Source of the DNA: Thalassotalea litorea
Lineage (GTDB): Bacteria; Pseudomonadota; Gammaproteobacteria; Enterobacterales; Alteromonadaceae
Length of the DNA stretch: 64,000 nt
Assembly: GCF_005843925.1 (NCBI RefSeq)
Contig: NZ_VCBC01000016.1
Location: 27,150-91,149, forward strand
Direction: 5' to 3'
The position numbers were made by a program, and so were the translations under genes. Within the stretch, counting starts at the first letter, position 1, and each line of letters begins with the position of its first letter. Shown piece by piece: positions 45,836 through 53,700 of the stretch. The notes beneath the pieces were generated by a model. That model made no database searches, was not told the origin of the DNA, and saw only the letters and a program-made list of their open reading frames with translations.

Positions 45836-48154
45836 ATGAGCAACTCAGACAATAAGCAAAAACCGAATAAGGCTGGAGGATTAGCCTCTCTGACCTCAAC
45901 GGTGAAACATATATTTCGCAGCGAACAACTCAGAGCGAACTTATATAACTTGAAACGAGCAAATCAGGACAAAGGTTTTGACTGCCCAGGGTGCGCCTGG
46001 GGCGACAAAAAAGAAGGGTTAATTCAGTTTTGCGAAAATGGCGCCAAAGCCATTGCCTGGGAGTCCACTTCAAAAACCATCGACAGACATTTTTTTGCCG
46101 AACATAGCGTCAGTTTTTTACAAAAACAAAGTGATTTTTGGCTCGAATACCAGGGTCGTTTAGCCGAACCCCTTGTCTATGATGCAAGCTCGGACAAGTA
46201 CCAGCCAATTCCATGGGAACGGGCTTTTGCATTAATTGCCGATACCTTAAATAACCTGACGTCACCCAAACAATTAGAGCTGTACACCTCAGGACGCGCC
46301 AGCAACGAAGCCGCCTATCTGTATCAGCTATTTGGCCGAATGTTTGGCACCAATAACTTTCCCGATTGTTCAAATATGTGTCATGAAGCGAGCGGCATTG
46401 CCCTGACCGAAAGTATTGGTATTGGTAAAGGAACGGTCACCTTAGATGATTTTGATGAGGCGGATGTGATTTTTGTCTTTGGTCAAAATCCAGGCAGCAA
46501 TCACCCCAGAATGATGAACGCCCTGCGCAGTGCAGCGCGCAAGGGTTGTAAAATTGTCACCTTTAATAATTTAAAAGAAGTGGCACTCGAACGTTTCGCC
46601 AGTCCTCAGGATCCGATTGAATTGCTCACCCCAAAAGCCACCACAATCTCCCATGCGTATTTCACTCCGAAATTAGGCGGTGATATGGCGGCCATTCGCG
46701 GCATGGTAAAAACCATTATCGACCGGAATGAAAGTGCGATACGCAAAGGTAAACCTGCGCTTATTGCTGAGCAATTTATCGAGCAGCATACGGAAAATCT
46801 AGACGCCTATATCAAGCAGGTGCAGCAAACGGATTGGCCGCAGATATGTGAACAATCGGGCCTGCAACAAGCGGAAATGGAACAAGCAGCAAACATTTTA
46901 GTAAGCGGTCAAAAAGTGATTTGCACCTGGGCGATGGGGCTTACCCAGCACAAACACTCGGTGGCGATGATCCGCGAACTGGTTAATTTGCAATTGCTAA
47001 CCGGAAATATTGGTAAACCCGGTGCCGGGCTTTGTCCGGTGCGCGGTCACTCTAATGTTCAGGGCAATCGTACTGTTGGTATTAATGAAAAACCTAAAGC
47101 AGCATTTATCGACAGCCTTAACCAGGTTTTTGATCAAGATTTTGACAAAGAACCTGGTCACAATACGGTTAACGCCCTAAAAGCACTTGCAAGCGGCGAC
47201 AGCAAAGTGATGATTTGCTTAGGGGGAAATATCGCAGCCGCAGCACCGGATACGCAATTCACGCTGCAGGCATTGCAGAACTGTGAACTCAGTGTGCAGG
47301 TTAGCACTAAACTTAATCGCTCCCATGTCCACCCGGGAAAACAGGCGTTAATCTTACCTTGTCTGGGTCGCACCGAAATCGATAAACAAGCTTCTGGCGA
47401 GCAGGCAATCACCGTCGAGGATACCTTTTCTATGGTGCATGCATCGATGGGGAAAATCCCGCCCGCGGCAGACACATTAAAATCGGAAACCGCCATCGTC
47501 TGTGCCATTGCCCAAAAAACAATCGGAAATCACATTGTGGACTGGCCAAAACTTTCGCAAAATTATGCCAATATCCGTGATTTGATTGAACAAACCATTC
47601 CTGGCTTTGGTAATTTTAATCAAAACATTGAACAGCCCGGCGGATTTTATTTGGGTAATAGCGCCCGGGAGTTAAATTGGAATACCTCTTCAGGCAAAGC
47701 CATGTTTAGTGCAGATCCATTGCCGAACAAGCTGATCAGTGAGCACATCGCTGAGCTTTCTTCGCAAAACCATAAGCTGCTAACATTGCAAAGCCTGCGT
47801 TCTCATGATCAATACAACACCACGATATACGGTTTTGATGATCGTTATCGCGGTATAAGCAATAACCGTAGAGTATTGTTTATTAACGAAGCAGATGCAC
47901 GCAAGCTTAAGCTAGATGATGGCCAGGTTGTGGATATCACGTCCGTATGGGAAAACAATGAAACCCGGACAGTAAAAGGTTTTACGGTGAATTTTTACGA
48001 TATTCCCCGCGGCAATGTGGCCGCATATTATCCCGAGACAAATCCATTAGTGGCGATAGACAGTGTCGGCGACCTATCGTTCACACCCACGTCGAAATCA
48101 GTACCGGTCTATTTAACAAAGTCTAGCACCAGTATTGTTTCTGCTACCTTGTAA
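45836..48154 (+). CDS. YdeP/FdhF-type molybdopterin oxidoreductase
   Basis: A 772-aa cytoplasmic protein of the formate-dehydrogenase-like molybdopterin family, subgroup of E. coli YdeP. Markers are RANQDKGFDCPGCAWGDKK near residues 43-61 (only two closely spaced Cys and no Fe-S CxxCxxxC set), SGRASNEAAYLYQLFGRMFGTNNFPDCSNMCHEASG, FGQNPGSNHPRMM and GLCPVRGHSNVQGNRT. Substrate and partners are unknown; YdeP in E. coli has been linked to acid resistance. No FdhD or cofactor genes are adjacent, and the upstream region has no strong ribosome-binding site. Confidence 0.9.
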   Translation: MSNSDNKQKPNKAGGLASLTSTVKHIFRSEQLRANLYNLKRANQDKGFDCPGCAWGDKKEGLIQFCENGAKAIAWESTSKTIDRHFFAEHSVSFLQKQSDFWLEYQGRLAEPLVYDASSDKYQPIPWERAFALIADTLNNLTSPKQLELYTSGRASNEAAYLYQLFGRMFGTNNFPDCSNMCHEASGIALTESIGIGKGTVTLDDFDEADVIFVFGQNPGSNHPRMMNALRSAARKGCKIVTFNNLKEVALERFASPQDPIELLTPKATTISHAYFTPKLGGDMAAIRGMVKTIIDRNESAIRKGKPALIAEQFIEQHTENLDAYIKQVQQTDWPQICEQSGLQQAEMEQAANILVSGQKVICTWAMGLTQHKHSVAMIRELVNLQLLTGNIGKPGAGLCPVRGHSNVQGNRTVGINEKPKAAFIDSLNQVFDQDFDKEPGHNTVNALKALASGDSKVMICLGGNIAAAAPDTQFTLQALQNCELSVQVSTKLNRSHVHPGKQALILPCLGRTEIDKQASGEQAITVEDTFSMVHASMGKIPPAADTLKSETAIVCAIAQKTIGNHIVDWPKLSQNYANIRDLIEQTIPGFGNFNQNIEQPGGFYLGNSARELNWNTSSGKAMFSADPLPNKLISEHIAELSSQNHKLLTLQSLRSHDQYNTTIYGFDDRYRGISNNRRVLFINEADARKLKLDDGQVVDITSVWENNETRTVKGFTVNFYDIPRGNVAAYYPETNPLVAIDSVGDLSFTPTSKSVPVYLTKSSTSIVSATL

Positions 48155-48247
48155 TTCGTGGTAAATCGCCAGAAATTGCGCGTAGCCAACGTAACCGAGC
48201 CCTGAAAATATCAAAGCAATCTAAAGCCGAGTGAAAATTTCAAGCCA

Positions 48248-48712
48248 CTATAAGCGGGATTTATTGGCATCAATAATGGCCTGACGATCGCCTTGCTCTG
48301 AATCCAGATGTAGGGTTAGTTCGTTTATTTGCCAGCGGTTAAGGTTCTTAACCCGCGTCAGTTTAAACTGGTATCGACCACATAATTGCCAAAAGTGTGG
48401 CCCTAAAAAATGCGAGGCAATGATATCGGCCTCCGCATTTGCCGTATCGTCGTTTACCGTGACACGGACTTTGCTTAAATGATGCCAGGTAAGCTCAAAC
48501 CCAGGGAGAAAATCAGCCCATTGTTCGATTAACGCCTGCCGGGAAATCTTCTGTATTTCGCCGCCAAACGTGGCCGTGTAATCGAGGACAATGTGCTCGC
48601 TGAACAATTCTTGTAGCAATGAGAAGTCATGATTATCGGCATAATTTGCAAAACTAAACAGGCACTGTTTAACAGCAATATCATCGATATTTGGGGTAAG
48701 AATCGTTTGCAT
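48248..48712 (-). CDS. SnoaL/NTF2-like small protein
   Basis: A 154-aa protein with the NTF2-like cone fold pattern: an N-terminal helix (VKQCLFSFANYADNHDFSLLQELFSEHIVLDY), mid strands (ELTWHHLSKVRVTVNDDTANAEADIIASH) and a C-terminal strand (GRYQFKLTRVKNLNRWQINELTLHLD). Such proteins include ketosteroid isomerase-like enzymes and many of unknown role. The ATG at 48712 is chosen; the frame is open to a TTG at 48757 whose extra residues look like leader sequence. Confidence 0.78.
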   Translation of the reverse strand: MQTILTPNIDDIAVKQCLFSFANYADNHDFSLLQELFSEHIVLDYTATFGGEIQKISRQALIEQWADFLPGFELTWHHLSKVRVTVNDDTANAEADIIASHFLGPHFWQLCGRYQFKLTRVKNLNRWQINELTLHLDSEQGDRQAIIDANKSRL

Positions 48713-48817
48713 GAAACATCTGAAAATCCAACAAGTGATGTGTAAAAGGGTAGCCAATGATCTTTAAAATCCCAACTGAAGATCGTTATCAACGAAGATA
48801 CTGCGCAATTCAAAGAG

Positions 48818-48872
48818 GATTCAGAGCGGCTTCAGAGCGGATTCAGAGCGGATTCAGAGCGGGTTTAGAGTA
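48818..48872. repeat. 11-bp tandem repeat (GATTCAGAGCG)
   Basis: Five consecutive units: GATTCAGAGCG, GCTTCAGAGCG, GATTCAGAGCG, GATTCAGAGCG and GGTTTAGAGTA. It lies between the NTF2-like gene and the DUF2750 gene, upstream of the former. Confidence 0.85.
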
Positions 48873-48919
48873 GCGTCGAAGAAATTTTTCGGCGTAACAT
48901 CGGAAAAAATCCGACGATA

Positions 48920-48967
48920 TTTTACTGAGTACCAAGTGTAGTAATGACACTTTGGCGCTCAGTAAAA
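48920..48967. other. Long imperfect stem-loop after the DUF2750 gene
   Basis: TTTTACTGAG pairs with CTCAGTAAAA, and an inner stem CCAAGTGT/ACACTTTGG (one bulged T) closes a 7-nt loop. It starts 21 bp beyond the stop of the minus-strand DUF2750 gene. The run of T/A at both ends is short, so termination is possible but not certain. Confidence 0.5.
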
Positions 48968-48988
48968 ATCAATGTAACAATGCAATAC

Positions 48989-49381
48989 TTAGCGAAAATT
49001 AACACCAAAATCTTCCGGTGCTTCGACAAAAGCTTCGCCTTCAAGGTTCGGCTGACAGGCGAGAAAAAAACCATCATTGGCCATGCCCGGCAACCATTTT
49101 TCAATGAATACTGGCAATTCGATTTTCAATGGGGTGAATGTATTATGATCCTGGCCTGCCCATTCGCTGGCAAGTTGCTGATGAGAAAATAACAATAAGC
49201 ACTTTTCTTCACCGGTATCGATAAGCAAGCAACCGGTCTCGTTTGCGAGAGTCCAGACGTGTTTCTGTTGTTGCATGGATTTCACTAAATGATCAAAACG
49301 TACTTGATCGCTCATGCCATCAATCGCCTGGATTTGTTTTGGGGATAGTGTTGAATCGAGTTTGGAAGTTAGTTCTGACAT
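48989..49381 (-). CDS. DUF2750-family protein
   Basis: A 130-aa soluble protein. The pattern MSDQVRFDHLVKSMQQQKHVWTLANETGCLLI followed by LLLFSHQQLASEWAG and the acidic C-terminal half fits DUF2750, a family of unknown function widespread in marine gammaproteobacteria. The ATG at 49381 has AGG at 6 bp; the frame is open ten codons further upstream (49411) without a better site. No operon partner. Confidence 0.8.
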   Translation of the reverse strand: MSELTSKLDSTLSPKQIQAIDGMSDQVRFDHLVKSMQQQKHVWTLANETGCLLIDTGEEKCLLLFSHQQLASEWAGQDHNTFTPLKIELPVFIEKWLPGMANDGFFLACQPNLEGEAFVEAPEDFGVNFR

Positions 49382-49567
49382 AATCTGCCTGAGGAAAGTC
49401 ATTTGCCGCAAATACTAGCAAATATTCCAATACTTTTACATTGATCGCTGGACCATTTCTCAGTTTGAGATAACAAAAAGCCGGATAAGGGCTCCGGTTT
49501 TATTGATATTCTTCGGGTTATCTCGCATCTGTATTGCAAATCGATTGCGAGTAAGGTCAGAAAGAAA

Positions 49568-50209
49568 CTAGGTGATCTGATATCGACCTGGCTTGTGGTT
49601 TAGGGTTAGCATTAAATTTACCGCAACCGCACCAACGACAGACAAGACGATTAGGTTTACCGGCATAATAAAGAATGCGGTGATCAGAATTGAAAAGTCG
49701 ACGCCCATCTGAAATTTCCCAGCACGAATACCATACTTTTCCTGTAAAAATACCGCCATAATGCCTACGCCACCGACGCTAGAGCGGTGACGGAAAAAAG
49801 CCAGTACGCCCATGGCAATTAAAAATCCGCCCATAATTGAGGCAAATAATGGATCAATAGAGTTTAATTCCACAAACAGATACAAATAGTCGGATAAAAA
49901 GGACACTAAGGCCACGGACAAAAAGCTGTTAATGGTAAACCTGGGGCCCATTTTCATCCAGGCGAGTGCATAAAATGGTAAGTTGATGACAAAAAATGAC
50001 ATACCAAAACTCAGCGATGAAACCTTAGATAAAATGAGCGCCATGCCGGCAGCGCCACCGGTAATGATGCCTACCTTTTCAAATAAAAGTACGCCCATCG
50101 CGATTAGCAACCCACCGCAAATATACGCAAGGAAGTCTTCAATCAAAGAATGGTTTTTTTTCGGTGCCGGAGAGCTATTGATCTCTTCTTCACGAGTTAA
50201 TGCGGTCAT
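49568..50209 (-). CDS. YitT-family membrane protein
   Basis: A protein of about 213 aa with five or six membrane helices. The segments IEDFLAYICGGLLIAMGVLLFEKVGIITGGAAGMALILS and GGFLIAMGVLAFFRHRSSVGGVGIMAVFLQ are internal duplicates typical of the YitT/UPF0750 membrane domain. Transport function is assumed for the family but not known. The ATG at 50209 is preferred over a TTG at 50221. It is preceded by an AT-rich 160-bp stretch. Confidence 0.85.
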   Translation of the reverse strand: MTALTREEEINSSPAPKKNHSLIEDFLAYICGGLLIAMGVLLFEKVGIITGGAAGMALILSKVSSLSFGMSFFVINLPFYALAWMKMGPRFTINSFLSVALVSFLSDYLYLFVELNSIDPLFASIMGGFLIAMGVLAFFRHRSSVGGVGIMAVFLQEKYGIRAGKFQMGVDFSILITAFFIMPVNLIVLSVVGAVAVNLMLTLNHKPGRYQIT

Positions 50210-50483
50210 TAAGTACAACACAGGTTAGGAAAAACGTGCGAATTATATAAGTAATGTAATTGAACTCAAAATTTTTAGAGTAATTATTCTTAATTTAATT
50301 ACATAAAAACTTCAATTATGGAAAGCAATGTTTACTTTTATGACAAGTTTGCAGGAAAAACCTCATTTTTTGTAATTTTCAAGTCAAATATTACAAAGTA
50401 TCGGCTGTTCCGTCATCATACCGGTTATGCCGAATGACAGAGCAAGGTGTGAACGAAAGCTGTCTTGGGGTACTCCCATTTAC

Positions 50484-50655
50484 GTCATTCCCAGACACTA
50501 CTGGGAATCTAAAGCAAAAGCAGATCCCCACTTTCGTGAGGATGACGAAGTCGCCTCCTAAAAACCAGCCAAGGCTAAGGTTTGTCGTTCCGTCATTCCC
50601 AGACACTACTGGGAATCTAAAGCAGAAGCAGATCCCCACTTTCGTGAGGATGACG
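50484..50655. repeat. Two copies of the two-hairpin intergenic element, variant form
   Basis: Copies at 50484-50547 and 50592-50655. The first hairpin is CCCAG-ACACTA-CTGGG, whereas the 43.8-44.3 kb copies have CCCTG-ACACTA-CAGGG, so one base pair is swapped with pairing kept. The second hairpin ATCCCCAC-TTTC-GTGAGGAT is the same in both places. Confidence 0.85.
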
Positions 50656-50730
50656 ATTTCAGCCCCAATTTTACACATCTAAGTTTTTGCGCGTTAACCC
50701 TGCTTAAAACAAGATTAACGCGCAAAAAAA

Positions 50731-50752
50731 ACCGGAGCATTTGCTCCGGCTT
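50731..50752 (-). terminator. Rho-independent terminator of the subtilase gene
   Basis: On the minus strand a GCCGGAGC-AAAT-GCTCCGGT stem is followed by an uninterrupted run of eight T residues. It lies about 45 bp after the gene stop. Confidence 0.9.
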
Positions 50753-50794
50753 AGTCAATTTATGAAAACAGAGTTATCTGTTTATCATAGATAA

Positions 50795-53700
50795 TTACTT
50801 CATGCGACGACGCATACCAGCCATAGCCAGAAGCATCAATGCTAAGTAACCTAAAGAACCACCGCTCTTCTTCTTCTTCTTCTCTTCTTCTGGATACTGA
50901 CAGCTGCCATTATCAGAGTTTGCATTAGTGTCGAAGTTAGTCGCGTTAGAATCAGTACAACCTAGTTCTACGCCATCAGAAACAACATTTAACATAAAGG
51001 TCGTGCTTGCTTTATCCATTGGGTTTTCAACGTCCGCAACGGTTACCGTTACTTCTGTCATACCATGGAAGTTTGCAGCAGGAACAATGGTAATGCTTGA
51101 ACCTGACTCATGGTTTTCAACGATACCTGAAACGTTGTCACCAGAAACGATGATCTCATTCACAGTTGATAACTCAGAGTTATCCGCATAAAACACATTG
51201 ACGTCAACAGAATCATTTTCGGCAACTTCCATATCCGCAATCGCAACTAGTTGGATATTTGAAGGTGTCGCTAATGTGTGCTCCATTGCAAAGTCACTCA
51301 TGCCATCAACCGCACTGGTCGCCGTCATAACTTGATCAACACCAATCGCGTCACGCTTAACTTGAGTCCAGATAGTGACTTCAAATTGTGAAGATTCAGG
51401 ACCATAGTAGTCATAGCAAATGATCAAATCGTCATGAAGTTTGCTGTCTAAGTCATCAAAAGCGAACTCTTCAGCCAGGTAACCACCTTCGATTGGACCG
51501 CGTGAATAGATTGGACCGGTAAAACCTTGCAAACCAATTGCACCACGACCGTTTTGACTACCAAAGTCGATATTATCATAAGCAAAATATAACTCATGCT
51601 CATCTTGACCATGGCGAGTATTGACGTTGAATATCACTTGGTAATCGTAGCGATCATCTTTTTCGTTCCAGATGTATGGACGACCTGGAGCAGCAAAGTC
51701 ACGGCCACCGTAGGCATAAGAGCGTGCGTTATCGACTTCAATGATACCCCAACCCGTTTGCGTGCTGGCCAACGTAATACCGGCTTTTTCACTGTATGAA
51801 TTGATCAATGGTACTGACATCATTTCAGATCCCGTATTCATTGCACCAATACCTACACCACGCCATAAAGGTCCTACCGACTCATAAGGGAATGAGTTGT
51901 AAGGGAATCCTAAGTGATATGGCCAGAATGTTGGTTGAACCCATAAGTCAAACAAACCATTACCACGCAAGTTGATGGTATTTTGAGGGTTAACATTCAA
52001 ACCGTCGGTATTGTTATATAGATGCCAAGAATCGTAACGACCGTTGAATAGTAGAGATACCGGCATTTCAACACCACTACGGTATAGAATGTTGTTATCA
52101 CCTACTGGATTGCCGTTTTCATCAACACCTGAGTTAAAGCCGCTGAATAGTGGCGCAAAACCGAATTCTTCCAGGTCAACATAACCGCCAGGGTTTGAGT
52201 TACCAAAGTTCGGCATACGACACATTTCATCATCAACATTGGTTGTTTGGATGTAGTGTGGCGTGATACCCGCGGTATCTGGTTGAACACCCGAAATTGT
52301 GACAACAGTGCCGTCAACAGTAACATCAGTCACAATATCACTGTTAGAAGAAAACACATCTTCTGCAGTAAATTGTAAACCTTCAGGCATATTCGCGATG
52401 ATGGTAAATGCACGATCCGCGCCTGTGTCGTTCGGTTGAACTTCAAACGTATAAGGTACGATATCGCCAGAACGAGCTTTGGTTTGCGGTACATCTAAAT
52501 GTACATCGTCAACGCCACGTTCTAATTTGAATGCTACTTTACCAACATTACCTGCATTGACTTCTGACGTTCCAAAATCCAATACTGAGTAATAGATATC
52601 GCCTTCCATCATGTCAGGCATGTTGTAGTTTAAGGTAGCGCTTACGGTGTCTTGACCATCTGTCGGTTCAACATGCAATGACATGTCTGATGCAACAGTG
52701 TCGGTAACGACAGCAATCGCATAACTGAACACTTCATCAGCCATATCTGGATAGTTTTCTGTCCAGTTAGGTGCCTGACCTTTTAAGTCACCAGGATTGT
52801 AGATTACTGCCCAGTATGTGCCTTCTTCCGGGTTATTGATGTTACAGAAGTTGTTGTACTGGATGTGATTGGATACACAAAGAATTTCTTCGAACGGATC
52901 CGCTTCACCATTACCATTGTAATCCTTACCCACATAAACAAGGGCATTACCCTTATCTAGTGTACCTGTTAACTCAGACTCAAGCGTGCCCTGAGTTTCT
53001 ACCATAAGACGCTTAGCGCCTGCTGGTACGTCGATCATTTCAACTTTAGTCGCTTCATCGATACGGAAAGATGCAGGAACATCATCCGTATTTGCAGACC
53101 ATGGGAAGTAACCATCATCATCTTTTGGAAGTGCTACGGTTTTCACATCTGCTTTAACTGGTGCGTAAACACGAGTATAAGGGTTGTCCAGCGAAGGCAA
53201 TTCAAGACCATTGAACTGGAAGCTACCGTCATTGCGATGAGCAACGGCTCGAAGACGTGCCGGCATGCCATTTTTCGAAAACTTAAATGCCACCGGAAGA
53301 TGAACTTCAGTGCTGGCATCGTTAACTTCCGTCAAGATAACATCAGAGTGTAATTCCACTTCTGCATTAGAGAACCAATCCTGGGTATCCATGATTGACG
53401 CTTCAAATACAACCGTTTGCGTTTCACCAGCTTTCAAGGTGAACTCATTTGGCGTCGCTGAAATGTTCACACCGTTTTGCGCAGACTGCTGGCGAACATC
53501 AAAGTTCCAGTTCAACACATCGGAGTTATCGACAGACCAAGTACCGTCTTTAGTCGCTTTAAACGTACGCGTCCATTGACAGGTTGGCTTACATTCAAAA
53601 TTAACTAACTGAGGAATGTTCAGGCGATGCACCTGACCACCATTACCCGGATTCGCTGATTTAAAGTTTTCAATGGTTTCGTCCATGACAAGACCGGTAT

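Larger units (their letters stand above)
50222..50794. other. Intergenic region with AT-rich part, two repeat copies and a terminator
   Basis: 573 bp without a gene. 50230-50400 is very A+T-rich and may hold the YitT promoter. 50484-50655 has two copies of the two-hairpin element. 50731-50752 is the terminator of the subtilase gene, preceded by an inverted repeat GCGTTAA/TTAACGC (50692-50724). Confidence 0.7.

Noticed and set aside
50391..50682. Open frames of 82 and 95 codons on both strands
   Set aside because: Both translate the two repeat copies (the same block appears twice in each).
50870..50895. Trinucleotide run (TTC/TCT) near the end of the subtilase gene as a phase-variation site
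   Set aside because: The repeat unit is three bases and encodes the Glu/Lys linker before the sorting tail; length changes would not shift the frame.
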